Assembly: GCF_009758125.1 (NCBI RefSeq) | Contig: NZ_WRXO01000001.1 | Coordinates: 372,001 to 436,000 of the forward strand | Source of the DNA: Chitinophaga oryziterrae | GTDB lineage: Bacteria; Bacteroidota; Bacteroidia; Chitinophagales; Chitinophagaceae | Length of the DNA: 64,000 nt | Reading direction: 5' to 3' | Shown: one piece after another, positions 32,827 to 42,895 of the stretch | Layout: each line of letters starts with the position of its first letter | Position numbering within the stretch: position 1 is the stretch's first letter | Notes under the pieces: model-generated | What the model was told of the DNA's origin: nothing | The model's input: the letters and a program-made list of their open reading frames with translations, nothing else | Database searches by the model: none | Made by a program: the position numbers and the translations under genes

Positions 32827-35800
32827 TTGTCAAGAAAGACATATTTCGGTGCTATAGCAGTAATAGGAGTTGCATCTTTTTTTATTGTTGACACTGCAGC
32901 AAGGAATCGTTCGGGTTACACCAACAATGATCGTACCAATTGGCAACCAAAACTGAAGACTGATACCACGGCTAAAGATACCGTTGTAAAGAAGGATACT
33001 TTGAAATATCCTATCAAAGACCGCTATGGTACCAGTATCACAGATCCGGTGCAAAATAAAATGGACCTGAAAGATCCTGCCGGTATCTCAAAAACAGTTG
33101 ATTACGATCCGATTACCAAAGAATATACTGTCACAGAAAAAATAGGAGACCACTACTACCGCAATCCTACCTACCTGAGTTTCGACGAGTTTTACAAACT
33201 GCAATCCCAGAAAAGTGAACAGGACTACTGGCAGAAAAGGGCCAGCACACTAGGCTCCCTGAACCAGAAAAGTGATGGTCCGGAACTCTACAAGGGAAGT
33301 AAACTGTTCGACAGGATCTTTGGTGGTAACAAAGTGGATATCAAACCACAAGGTAGCCTGGAACTGACCTTCGGCTACGAAGGCCAGAACATCAAGAACC
33401 CGGTTCTGACAGAACAGGCCCGTAAAACCGGCGGCTTTGCGTTCGATATGAATATCAATATGAACGTAACCGGTAAGATCGGAGACAAACTGAAACTGAT
33501 CACCAATTATAATACACAATCTACCTTCGACTTTGAAAACCAGGTAAAACTGGAATATACCGGTTACGACGACGAAATCATTAAAAAGATAGAAGCGGGG
33601 AACGTGAGTTTCCCTTTACGCAGTTCACTTATTTCGGGTGTGCAATCCCTGTTTGGTATCAAAACACAGTTACAGTTTGGCCGTTTAACAGTGACCAGCG
33701 TACTGTCCAATCAGAAATCCCAGAAACAAAACCTGCTCATTAAAGGCGGTAGCCAGGTACAGGATTACTCCATAAAAGCAGACGAATATGAGGATAACCG
33801 CCACTTCTTACTGGGGCAGTTCTTCCGCGATACCTTCAACTACTCCATGAGCAACCTGCCGGTGATCCGTTCCCTTGCATATATTAACCGCATAGAGGTA
33901 TGGGTAACCAATAAAACAGGTGCTACTACCAATACAAGAGACGTGGTGGGTCTGATGGACCTTGGTGAATACAAACCATATAGTCCTAATGTAACCCCGT
34001 CTGGATCCGCAAGCGACCACTTGACAGACAACCGTGCCAATAACCTGTATGGTATTATGGCCGCCAGTCCAGCCAGTCGGTATACAGGTACGGTAGTCAG
34101 CCAGTTACAAGCCAACGGTTTCCAGGGTGTACAGGACTATGAAAAAACATTTGCCCGTAAACTGGACTCCTCAGAGTATACTGTTAACAGGCAATTAGGT
34201 TTTATCTCCCTCAATCAGCAGCTACAGGCCGATGAGGTACTGGCTGTTGCGTATCAGTATACTTATAACGGACGTGTACATAATGTGGGAGAGTTCTCAC
34301 AGGACGTGCCGCCCGATCAGAATAACAGCGCCAATCAGAAGATCCTCTTCCTGAAATTGCTGAAAGCTACTTCTGCCCGTCCTAATCTGCCCATCTGGGA
34401 CCTGATGATGAAGAACATCTATTCTACAGGTGCCTACCAGATTAACCGGGCCGACTTTAAAATGGACGTATATTATAAAGATCCGGGTACAGAAACACGT
34501 GCTCCCAGTGATAAACGTTATCTGCCGGATGCCAAAGGTCAGTGGACCGGGGCGCCGCTGATTACCATCCTGAACCTGGACCGTCTGAATAACCAGAACG
34601 ACCCGCAACCGGATGGGGTATTTGACTATGTGGAAGGGTATACGATCAATTCTCAAACCGGCCGTCTCATGTTCCCTCAACTGGAACCATTCGCCGGTGG
34701 AGTGCAAAAAGCTTTTGAAGGAGATGCAACCCTTGAGAAACAATACCTCTTCAGAGTGTTGTACGACTCCATCAAAGTAGTGGCGCAGCAGTTCCCGCAA
34801 TTGAACAGATATATCATCAAAGGTTCCTATAAATCCAGCAACTCCTCTGAAATACAACTGGGAGGTTATAACATCCCTCCCGGTTCCGTAACGGTAACAG
34901 CAGGTGGGCAGCAACTCCGTGAGAATGTGGACTTTGTGATAGATTATAACCTGGGACGTATCAAAATCATCAACTCAGGTATCCTGAACTCCGGTCAGGC
35001 TATCAACGTACAGTTTGAAAATAATGCGGCCTTTGGTACACAGGTAAGAAATTACTTTGGTACCCGCCTGGATTATGTGGTGAATGATAAACTGAGCTTA
35101 GGATCTACCATCGCCAGGATGAGTGAACGTCCTTACTACCAGAAAGTGAACTACGGGGAAGACCCCATCAAGAACACCGTGGTAGGTTTCGACGTAAACT
35201 ATAACTCTCAGTGGAAAGGGCTTACCCGCTTACTGAATAAATTACCTAACTATAAGAGCACCACTCCGTCGAATATCATGTTCACCGGTGAGGTGGCGAA
35301 ATTGTTCCCGGGGCACAGTAAACTGGTAAATGCATCCGGTAGTAACCAGGGACAGATCTATATTGATGATTTTGAAGGATCGCAGAGTGGGTACGACCTC
35401 AAATTCCCGGCTACCAGCTGGGCATTGGCTTCTACTCCAAAAGATGCGTCCGATAGCACCGGTACCATTTTGTTCCCGGAAGCGAATGCCAATGACCAGC
35501 TTACCTACGGCACAAACAGGGCCAAACTGGCCTGGTATATTATTGAACCTACCTTACAGATCCCCAGTTCAGGAGGGTTGCCGGCAGGTATCAGTAAGGA
35601 TGATCAGTCGGATCCCCGTGTACGCCTGGTATACCAGACAGAGGTATTTGCCAACCGCTCTACCGATTTCGGACAAAGCCAGCTGAGTACATTGGACCTT
35701 GCCTATTACCCAACAGAACGGGGCCCTTATAACTTTACGGCCGGCGCAGATAGTATAGATGCAAACGGTAAACTGCGTTCGCCTAAAAAGAAATGGGCGG

Positions 35801-38800
35801 GTATCATGCGCTCCATCGATAACAGTGACTTTGAAACACAAAACGTAGAGTTTATCGAATTCTGGATACAGGACCCTTTCATTAAAGAACCTAACAGTAA
35901 CGGTGGGCAGCTCTATTTTAACCTTGGTAACGTTTCTGAAGATATCCTGAAAGATTCCAAGAAGTTCTTCGAGAACGGGATGCCAAATCCTACTACGGAC
36001 CTGGCTAAAGTAGACACTTCCATCTGGGGCCGTACTCCTAAATTCCAGCAGCAGATTACCCAGGCCTTTGATAATGACCCTGAAATCCGTAAGTACCAGG
36101 ACATTGGTTATGATGGTTTACAGGATAATGATGAGGCTGTGTTCCGTAAGAGTTACCTGGACAGACTGGCTGCCAACTTCGGTATAGGTTCCCAGATCTA
36201 TAGAGAAGCACAGGCGGATCCGTCCAATGACGATTACAAACATTACCGGGATTATTCAAACACGCCTATTCTGCAGCGTTACAAGAAATACAGCAATCCG
36301 GAAGGCAACTCCCCGGTTTCTACCAATGCTGCTTATTCTACCGCTGCTACAAATATTCCGGAATCAGAAGACCTGAACAGGGATAACACCCTCAACGAAA
36401 CAGAAGAATACTTCCAGTACCGCGTGAACCTGAAACCAAACATGGTGGTGGGTACTAACTACATCGTGGACAAGATCGTTGCAGATGTGACCCTGGCCAA
36501 CGGTACCAAGACTACCGAAAACTGGTACCAGTTCAAAGTGCCGGTGAATGGCTTCGACAAAAAAGTAGGCAGCATTCCGGATTTCAAATCCATCCGCTTC
36601 ATGCGTATGTTCCTGACCGGTTTCGAAGATTCCGTAGTCGTTCGTTTCGCCAAACTGCAACTGGTACGTAACCAGTGGCGCCAGTACAACTATAAATTGC
36701 AGGCAGGCGATCCTATTCCAAACGATGATGCTACTTCTTTTAATACTTCCGCTGTAAACATCGAAGAGAACTCTTCCCGCAAGCCTATACCATATGTATT
36801 GCCTCCGGGTGTAGTACGTCAGAATACAGTAAGTACCAACAATACCACCCTGCAACTGAATGAACAATCCATGTCCTTACAGGTATGCGACCTGAAAGAT
36901 GGCGATACCCGCGGTGTTTCCAAAAACCTGAACATGGACCTCCGCCAGTATAAAAGACTGCAATTAGATTTGCACGCAGAGGCTGCGAATGATGCTAACT
37001 CCCTGAAAGACGGTGAACTGCGTGCAGTGATCCGCATGGGTAGTGACTTCGTTGAAAACTACTACGAATACCAGGTACCATTGAAAGTGACTCCATGGGG
37101 TAGCACTAACAACCAGGTAATCTGGCCGGATGCCAATAATGTAGACCTGGACCTGTCAACGCTTACACAACTGAAACAACGCCGTAACCAGTGCGATACC
37201 TGTTCCCCTTTAAAACCTTACACCGAACAGAATGCGAATGGTGGTTTTATTAGTGTGGTTGGTAACCCTAATCTCGGAGATGTAAGGACCATGTTGCTGG
37301 GTATCACCAATCCTAAAAATGACGGACTACCCAAATGTGGTGAAGTCTGGTTCAATGAACTGCGCCTGTCCGGACTGGATGAGAAAGGTGGTTATGCCGG
37401 TTTGGGACGTGTGGATGTACAACTGGCCGACCTGGGTACCGTTAGCGTCTCCGGTAATATGCACACCGCCGGATTCGGTAACCTGGACCAGCGCGTGAAT
37501 GAACGCTTCCGCGATAACTACCTGCAATACGATGCTGCTGCTAACCTGGACCTGGGTAAACTGTTACCTAAGAAAGCAGGCTTGAGCATCCCTGTATACG
37601 CCGGGTATTCCCAGGCTGTAAGCCGTCCGGAATACGATCCTTACGACCTGGATATTAAACTGAAGGATAAACTGAGAATGGCAAGAAGCGCCTACGAAAG
37701 AGATTCTATCAGAAGAGCGGCAGAAGACTTTACCTCTATCAAAAGCCTGAACTTTACCAACGTACGTAAGCTGAACCTGAACCGTAAAAAGAGCCACCTC
37801 TGGGATATCGAAAACTTCGATATCAGCTATTCATATACTCAAACACTGACGCATAGCCCTATTATAGAAAACGACGTACTCACCAAACATCGCGGTGGGC
37901 TGGGGTACAATTTCAGCGGCCAGAGCAAATTCTATCAGCCGTTCAAGAAACTGTTCAAAACTAAAACCCACTGGCTGGACCTGATCCGCGATTTTAACGT
38001 GAACTATGTACCTTCTCTCATCAGTTTCCGCGCAGACGTTACCCGCCAGTTTGGTGCTACCCGTATCAGGAACGTGGGTGGGGATGGTACCTTTAAACTG
38101 CCGGAAACCTATAATAAGTACTTTACGTTCGATCGTTACTACGGCCTTAAATGGGACCTTACCCGCAGCCTGAGCATAGATTTCAACGCAGTGAACAATG
38201 CCCGTATCGACGAACCTAACGGAAGACTCAATACAAAAGCGAAGAAAGATTCTCTCTGGAGTAACTTCTTCAAACTGGGCAGGACCACCAACTACTTCCA
38301 TACGCTTAACGCAACCTACACACTGCCTACTTCGAAATTCCCGCTGTTAAGCTGGACGAACATAGCACTGGGTTACTCTGCGGAATACCGTTGGACTGGC
38401 GCTTCCCTGCTGGCACAATACCTTGGTAATGCCATAGAGAATACCCAGCAGAAAACGATCATGGCAGAGTTTAAGTTCTCTGACCTGTACAACCGTTCTA
38501 AGTTCTTAAGAGCGATCAACAACTCCGGTAATAAGAATAAACCTAATCAGCAACAGAACCAGCAAGGCATGAATGGCAACAAACAACCGCCAAACAAGCA
38601 ACCGGCCAAACAGGAAACTACACCGGAGATTTCTCCTATCCTGAAAGCTGTAATGAAACCGTTGTTGTCTATCAAACGTATTAATGTTGACTACTCTGAA
38701 AATGGTGGTACAAGATTGCCGGGTTATATAGACAGTACCAAAATACTGGGTATGAACTGGGCCAGCATGGCACCGGGTATTCCATTTGTGGCAGGTAAAC

Positions 38801-40077
38801 AGCCGGACAAAGCCTGGTTGGATAATTTTGCAAAGAGAGGATTGATCACACCGGATACATTGTTTAACGTTCAGTATCAACAGCAATTTACACAGCGTCT
38901 GCAGATCCAGGCACAACTGGAACCGGCAACAGATCTGCGTATAGACCTGAATGTTACCAAATCATTTACTAAAACACATACAGAGTTGTTCAAGAACCTC
39001 AGCGGTGACGGCTTTGAACATCTTAGTCCATACGACGCCGGTGGATTTGAAATCTCTTACCTGGCAGTAAAAACCATCTTCGGAAAAATAGATTCAGAAA
39101 CAGGGACCACGAAAACCTTCTCGGATTTCCAACGTTACCGTCAGACGATCTCTTCCCGTCTTGGTGCACTAAACCCTTATAACAAAGACCCGGGAGTTCC
39201 CATTAATGATCCCAAAGATCCGAACTACCGCTATGGTTATGGCCGTTATGCACAGGATGTACTGGTTCCTGCCTTCCTGGCTGCCTACACCGGTAAAGAC
39301 CCGGAGAAGATTGGCCTGTTGAAGAATGGCGGTGCAGCCAGCGTACGCAGTAATCCTTTCAGTAACTATATTCCAAGACCAAACTGGCGTATTACTTATA
39401 ATGGGCTCACCAAACTGGAACCATTCAAAAGTATCTTTACCAATGTCTCTTTAACACATGCTTATGTAGGTTCACTGAGCATGAGTTCTTACAATACCAA
39501 CCTGTTGTATGAAGATCCTCGCCTGGCTGGTTATCCTGGTTTCGTGGATACAGTATCCGGTAACTATGTTCCATACTTCATGTTACCGAACATCACCATG
39601 ACAGAACAGTTTGCGCCGCTGCTGGGTGTGGATGTGACGCTTACCAACAGTTTGAACTTAAGAGTAGAATTCAAAAAGAGCCGCTCCCTCAGTCTTAGTC
39701 TGATAGATTATCAGCTGACGGAATTACGCTCCAGTGAAATCACCATCGGCGGTAGCTACCGCTTACGCAACGTTAAATTCGCCTTCCTGGGGCCACCTAA
39801 AGATGGCAAGAAGGTACAGAACGATATGAACTTCAGACTGGATATGAGCTTCCGTGATGATAAGACCGTAAACAACAGGCTCGATGCCGACCTGGTAATC
39901 CCTACCAGCGGACAGAAAGTAATAGGTATCTCTCCATCTATAGATTATGTGGTCAATAACCGGCTCAACCTTCGCTTCTTCTATGACCGAAGGCAGACGA
40001 TACCGGTTATCTCCACCGCTTATCCGATTACGAATACAAGGGGAGGCCTCACACTACGATTTATGCTGGCACAATAA
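32827..40077 (+). CDS. sprA: SprA/Sov, giant outer-membrane translocon of the type IX secretion system
   Basis: At 2416 aa this is the T9SS translocon, a very large outer-membrane beta-barrel (36 strands in the F. johnsoniae structure) through which sorting-domain proteins pass. It has an N-terminal signal peptide (MSRKTYFGAIAVIGVASFFIV) read from a TTG start; no ATG precedes or lies inside the signal. Family-typical stretches include IFGGNKVDIKPQGSLELTFG, GQIYIDDFEGSQSGYDL and KCGEVWFNELRLSGLDEKGG. The frame is intact to the C-terminal strand ending TLRFMLAQ. An Asn/Gln/Pro-rich linker near residues 1903-1930 may be a surface loop. A terminator follows directly. Confidence 0.94.
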   Translation: MSRKTYFGAIAVIGVASFFIVDTAARNRSGYTNNDRTNWQPKLKTDTTAKDTVVKKDTLKYPIKDRYGTSITDPVQNKMDLKDPAGISKTVDYDPITKEYTVTEKIGDHYYRNPTYLSFDEFYKLQSQKSEQDYWQKRASTLGSLNQKSDGPELYKGSKLFDRIFGGNKVDIKPQGSLELTFGYEGQNIKNPVLTEQARKTGGFAFDMNINMNVTGKIGDKLKLITNYNTQSTFDFENQVKLEYTGYDDEIIKKIEAGNVSFPLRSSLISGVQSLFGIKTQLQFGRLTVTSVLSNQKSQKQNLLIKGGSQVQDYSIKADEYEDNRHFLLGQFFRDTFNYSMSNLPVIRSLAYINRIEVWVTNKTGATTNTRDVVGLMDLGEYKPYSPNVTPSGSASDHLTDNRANNLYGIMAASPASRYTGTVVSQLQANGFQGVQDYEKTFARKLDSSEYTVNRQLGFISLNQQLQADEVLAVAYQYTYNGRVHNVGEFSQDVPPDQNNSANQKILFLKLLKATSARPNLPIWDLMMKNIYSTGAYQINRADFKMDVYYKDPGTETRAPSDKRYLPDAKGQWTGAPLITILNLDRLNNQNDPQPDGVFDYVEGYTINSQTGRLMFPQLEPFAGGVQKAFEGDATLEKQYLFRVLYDSIKVVAQQFPQLNRYIIKGSYKSSNSSEIQLGGYNIPPGSVTVTAGGQQLRENVDFVIDYNLGRIKIINSGILNSGQAINVQFENNAAFGTQVRNYFGTRLDYVVNDKLSLGSTIARMSERPYYQKVNYGEDPIKNTVVGFDVNYNSQWKGLTRLLNKLPNYKSTTPSNIMFTGEVAKLFPGHSKLVNASGSNQGQIYIDDFEGSQSGYDLKFPATSWALASTPKDASDSTGTILFPEANANDQLTYGTNRAKLAWYIIEPTLQIPSSGGLPAGISKDDQSDPRVRLVYQTEVFANRSTDFGQSQLSTLDLAYYPTERGPYNFTAGADSIDANGKLRSPKKKWAGIMRSIDNSDFETQNVEFIEFWIQDPFIKEPNSNGGQLYFNLGNVSEDILKDSKKFFENGMPNPTTDLAKVDTSIWGRTPKFQQQITQAFDNDPEIRKYQDIGYDGLQDNDEAVFRKSYLDRLAANFGIGSQIYREAQADPSNDDYKHYRDYSNTPILQRYKKYSNPEGNSPVSTNAAYSTAATNIPESEDLNRDNTLNETEEYFQYRVNLKPNMVVGTNYIVDKIVADVTLANGTKTTENWYQFKVPVNGFDKKVGSIPDFKSIRFMRMFLTGFEDSVVVRFAKLQLVRNQWRQYNYKLQAGDPIPNDDATSFNTSAVNIEENSSRKPIPYVLPPGVVRQNTVSTNNTTLQLNEQSMSLQVCDLKDGDTRGVSKNLNMDLRQYKRLQLDLHAEAANDANSLKDGELRAVIRMGSDFVENYYEYQVPLKVTPWGSTNNQVIWPDANNVDLDLSTLTQLKQRRNQCDTCSPLKPYTEQNANGGFISVVGNPNLGDVRTMLLGITNPKNDGLPKCGEVWFNELRLSGLDEKGGYAGLGRVDVQLADLGTVSVSGNMHTAGFGNLDQRVNERFRDNYLQYDAAANLDLGKLLPKKAGLSIPVYAGYSQAVSRPEYDPYDLDIKLKDKLRMARSAYERDSIRRAAEDFTSIKSLNFTNVRKLNLNRKKSHLWDIENFDISYSYTQTLTHSPIIENDVLTKHRGGLGYNFSGQSKFYQPFKKLFKTKTHWLDLIRDFNVNYVPSLISFRADVTRQFGATRIRNVGGDGTFKLPETYNKYFTFDRYYGLKWDLTRSLSIDFNAVNNARIDEPNGRLNTKAKKDSLWSNFFKLGRTTNYFHTLNATYTLPTSKFPLLSWTNIALGYSAEYRWTGASLLAQYLGNAIENTQQKTIMAEFKFSDLYNRSKFLRAINNSGNKNKPNQQQNQQGMNGNKQPPNKQPAKQETTPEISPILKAVMKPLLSIKRINVDYSENGGTRLPGYIDSTKILGMNWASMAPGIPFVAGKQPDKAWLDNFAKRGLITPDTLFNVQYQQQFTQRLQIQAQLEPATDLRIDLNVTKSFTKTHTELFKNLSGDGFEHLSPYDAGGFEISYLAVKTIFGKIDSETGTTKTFSDFQRYRQTISSRLGALNPYNKDPGVPINDPKDPNYRYGYGRYAQDVLVPAFLAAYTGKDPEKIGLLKNGGAASVRSNPFSNYIPRPNWRITYNGLTKLEPFKSIFTNVSLTHAYVGSLSMSSYNTNLLYEDPRLAGYPGFVDTVSGNYVPYFMLPNITMTEQFAPLLGVDVTLTNSLNLRVEFKKSRSLSLSLIDYQLTELRSSEITIGGSYRLRNVKFAFLGPPKDGKKVQNDMNFRLDMSFRDDKTVNNRLDADLVIPTSGQKVIGISPSIDYVVNNRLNLRFFYDRRQTIPVISTAYPITNTRGGLTLRFMLAQ

Positions 40078-40084
40078 ATATCAG

Positions 40085-40115
40085 ACTCCGGAGCAAAAAA
40101 CTCCGGAGTTTTTTT
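40085..40115 (+). terminator. Rho-independent terminator after sprA
   Basis: A 9-bp perfect stem ACTCCGGAG/CTCCGGAGT, a loop of CAAAAAA, and a T7 tract beginning in the stem's last base. Confidence 0.92.
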
Positions 40116-40118
40116 ATG

Positions 40119-40156
40119 CTGATAGTTGTCATTTTTTACACTGATAATTATCATTT
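40119..40156. promoter_or_regulatory. Doubled 16-bp operator upstream of the metal-type operon
   Basis: CTGATAGTTGTCATTT (40119-40134) is repeated as CTGATAATTATCATTT (40141-40156), 14 of 16 identical with a 22-bp period. The second copy contains the perfect palindrome TGATAATTATCA. The copies lie just upstream of a promoter-like box and resemble Fur-family sites in form. The regulator is not identified. Confidence 0.6.
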
Positions 40157-40175
40157 CTAATTAATTGATGTTCCC

Positions 40176-40183
40176 TAACTTTA
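40176..40183 (+). promoter_or_regulatory. Putative -7 box of the metal-type operon
   Basis: TAACTTTA matches TAnnTTTG except for the last base and lies 4 bp before the GTG start. The second operator copy ends where a -33 element would be (19 bp upstream), so a bound repressor would block it. Confidence 0.35.
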
Positions 40184-40187
40184 CGCC

Positions 40188-40544
40188 GTGAAATATTTTT
40201 TCCTCATATCCGTCCTGACCGGGTTGTTGTTGCAAAACTTCAACCAGTTCGTGATTATGCTGGAATACAAAATCAATTTCAGCTACGTTGCGAACGTACT
40301 GTGCGAAAACAGGGATAAACCTGAAATGCACTGTAACGGTAAATGTCACCTCAGGAAGCAACTGGAAAAAGATCAGCAACAGGAGCGTAACAGCACTTCA
40401 GCAAAGGAACAGATAGTCTTCATAGACGATCTCATCACCTTTAGCTTCGAGCCTTTAGCTCCTTTTACACGGGTAACCGCTTTTTACCAGGACCCTGCGC
40501 TGCACAACCCTTCCTTCTCTTTCTTTCGCCCCCCACAAGCTTAG
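40188..40544 (+). CDS. Small membrane-anchored protein with HCxxxCH motif
   Basis: A 118-aa protein from a GTG start with an N-terminal hydrophobic anchor (YFFLISVLTGLLLQ) and an extracytoplasmic part. The core is LCENRDKPEMHCNGKCHLRK: Cys39, Met47-His48-Cys49 and Cys53-His54, a cluster of soft-metal ligands. I recall similar short proteins beside TonB-dependent receptors in Bacteroidota but know no proven function. The C-terminus is Pro/Phe rich. It is first in the operon, 83 bp before the receptor gene and behind the doubled operator. A role in binding or delivering a thiophilic metal such as copper is inference. Confidence 0.65.
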   Translation: MKYFFLISVLTGLLLQNFNQFVIMLEYKINFSYVANVLCENRDKPEMHCNGKCHLRKQLEKDQQQERNSTSAKEQIVFIDDLITFSFEPLAPFTRVTAFYQDPALHNPSFSFFRPPQA

Positions 40545-40627
40545 TTGATATACAGATGAATAATGTTCATTCGCTGATAACGATATCGGCGGGTGCACTC
40601 ACGACTATCAACAACTGATCTATCAAC

Positions 40628-42895
40628 ATGAAGAGATTTATATTAATTGTAACAGGCATACTCCTGTTCATGCAATCGCGCGCGCAAATAAATGGGAGCG
40701 TAATCGATGCACAAACAGGAGAAGTATTACCAGGCGTAAACGTTCAGTTACTGCACCAGTCAAAAGGCAGCAGTACAGACGCTCGCGGGCATTTTATATT
40801 ATCAACCGGCAAAACAGAAGATTCCGTACAGGTTTCCTTCATCGGATACCAGTCAAGAAAACTCACATTACAACAACCTTTCATCATTTCATTAACCCCA
40901 AAAACTGCCAGCCTGAACGAGATCATTGTAACATCCAGTCGCGACAGGCAAAACCGTACAGATGCACCGGTAGCTATCAGCACTATTTCCACACAGGAAA
41001 TGAGAGATACAAAAGCTACCTCACTGGAACAATTGCTGAACAAGGTAAGTGGTGTATACATGGTAGACCTGGGCAATGAACAGCATACTATGGCTATCCG
41101 TCAGCCTATTGGCTATAAGAGTTTGTTCCTGTATATGGAAGATGGTATTCCTATCCGTACAATAGGCGACTTTAACCACAATGCACTGATAGAGATCAAT
41201 ATGGCTGCATTGAAAAATATTGAAGTGATAAGAGGTCCTGCATCTTCTTTATATGGTAGCGAAGCAGTAGGTGGCGCAGTTAATTTCATTACGGCTGCTC
41301 CGTCTTTACAACCTGCCGTAAAAGTACAGGCAGAGGCCAGCGACCGCGGGTACAAACGTACCGACTTCAATATATCCAACACTTTTAATAAAGCAGGCAT
41401 TACCATCGGCGGATATTATGCTGATCAGCGCAACGGTTACATGGACCACAGTGATTTTCATAAACTGGCATTAACACTGCGTGCAGATTACCAGATCAAC
41501 GAACGCAATAAATGGATCAACGCAGCCACACTGGTAAACTATTATACAGACCAGGTAGGCGGTTTAGACAGCACACATTTTTACAACAAGGATTATCGCA
41601 ATTTTCAAACCTTCTCCTACCGTAAAGTAAATGCACTACGATACAGAAGTACTCTGGAACATACCTGGGATAATACGAATCACACTACGCTTACTGCATT
41701 CTTCCGGCATAACAGCATAGGACAGAATCCTTTTTATGCACTTAAGAATTCAGCAACAGATCCGTTAAAAGCGGCCGGTGAGATCAATGATGACAGCTTT
41801 AACAGTTATGGTCTTATTATACAGCATAAGAAACAGTTCGCATGGAAAAATGCATCGCTGATAGCTGGTGTCAGTGCAGATTACAGCCCTGCTACTTACC
41901 TTGCTAATTACATCGATGTTACTAAAAATTCCGCAGGTTATTTTACCGGTTACACTAAAACAGATTCCGTATTAACAGACTATAATGCAGGCTTGCTAAA
42001 CACAGCCGCTTATGCGCAACTGGATATGGAACTGGTACAGGGATTAAAAGTGTTGGCAGCAGTACGTTACGACAGGATGGATTATAATTTTGATAATCAT
42101 CTTCCCCCGTCTGCATATACCGGTGCTCCGGACGACCGTAATAATTTCAATGCGCTTACGCCCAAGCTGGGCCTTACATACGACTTTGGCAGAAGCCGCG
42201 GTTTATATGCCAATTACAGCGTAGGGTTTGCACCACCTAACATTTCGGAATTATACGATGGTGTGAAAGTGCCTGTATTAAAACCTGCTACTTATCGGAA
42301 CTATGAGGCAGGTGGATGGTTTGGTTTTGCGAATGATAAAGGATATGCAGATGTAAGTGTATACAAAATGAATGGCACCAATGAAATCATCAGTGTAAAA
42401 CTGAATGATGGTTCTTATGAAAACCGTAACACCGGAGGTACTACTCACAGAGGTATAGAATGGAATGTACGGTATGCGGTTTTACGTTCTTTATGGATTC
42501 GGAGCAGTGGTACTTATGCAGAACACTTCTTCAATAAGTACATAGAAAAAGGAGTCGTATATGATGGTAACCAGATGAGCGGTGCGCCTAAAGTAATCAT
42601 GAATACGGAACTCACATGGAAATTAAAAGGGTTCCGTTTAAGTGGTGAGTGGCAGCACATCAGCCGTTATTATATGGACCCGCAGAATACACGATATTAC
42701 AAAGGTTACAACCTGCTGAATGCACGCACAGGATATGCCTGGAGAAATATTGAATGCTGGATGAACTGCCGCAATATCGGAGACATTATCTATTCAACTA
42801 CATCAGAGAAAACCGCTTACGGCACTACTTACAGACCAGGGCCTAAACGCACTTTTAATATTGGCCTGGCATATACATTTACAGGTAAAAAATGA
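40628..42895 (+). CDS. TonB-dependent receptor with N-terminal carboxypeptidase-regulatory-like domain
   Basis: A 755-aa outer-membrane receptor. It has a signal peptide (MKRFILIVTGILLFMQSRA), a CarboxypepD_reg-like domain (about residues 20-95, INGSVIDAQTGEVLPGVNV), and a plug domain (about 110-225, with RGPASSLYGSEAVGGAVNFI). A 22-strand barrel follows, ending in an aromatic strand before GKK. It is not SusC-like: it lacks SusC length and no SusD follows. The type fits siderophore, heme or metal uptake. It overlaps the next gene by 4 bp (ATGA). Given the Cys/His-rich partners on both sides, I infer a metal or metallophore substrate. Confidence 0.88.
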   Translation: MKRFILIVTGILLFMQSRAQINGSVIDAQTGEVLPGVNVQLLHQSKGSSTDARGHFILSTGKTEDSVQVSFIGYQSRKLTLQQPFIISLTPKTASLNEIIVTSSRDRQNRTDAPVAISTISTQEMRDTKATSLEQLLNKVSGVYMVDLGNEQHTMAIRQPIGYKSLFLYMEDGIPIRTIGDFNHNALIEINMAALKNIEVIRGPASSLYGSEAVGGAVNFITAAPSLQPAVKVQAEASDRGYKRTDFNISNTFNKAGITIGGYYADQRNGYMDHSDFHKLALTLRADYQINERNKWINAATLVNYYTDQVGGLDSTHFYNKDYRNFQTFSYRKVNALRYRSTLEHTWDNTNHTTLTAFFRHNSIGQNPFYALKNSATDPLKAAGEINDDSFNSYGLIIQHKKQFAWKNASLIAGVSADYSPATYLANYIDVTKNSAGYFTGYTKTDSVLTDYNAGLLNTAAYAQLDMELVQGLKVLAAVRYDRMDYNFDNHLPPSAYTGAPDDRNNFNALTPKLGLTYDFGRSRGLYANYSVGFAPPNISELYDGVKVPVLKPATYRNYEAGGWFGFANDKGYADVSVYKMNGTNEIISVKLNDGSYENRNTGGTTHRGIEWNVRYAVLRSLWIRSSGTYAEHFFNKYIEKGVVYDGNQMSGAPKVIMNTELTWKLKGFRLSGEWQHISRYYMDPQNTRYYKGYNLLNARTGYAWRNIECWMNCRNIGDIIYSTTSEKTAYGTTYRPGPKRTFNIGLAYTFTGKK

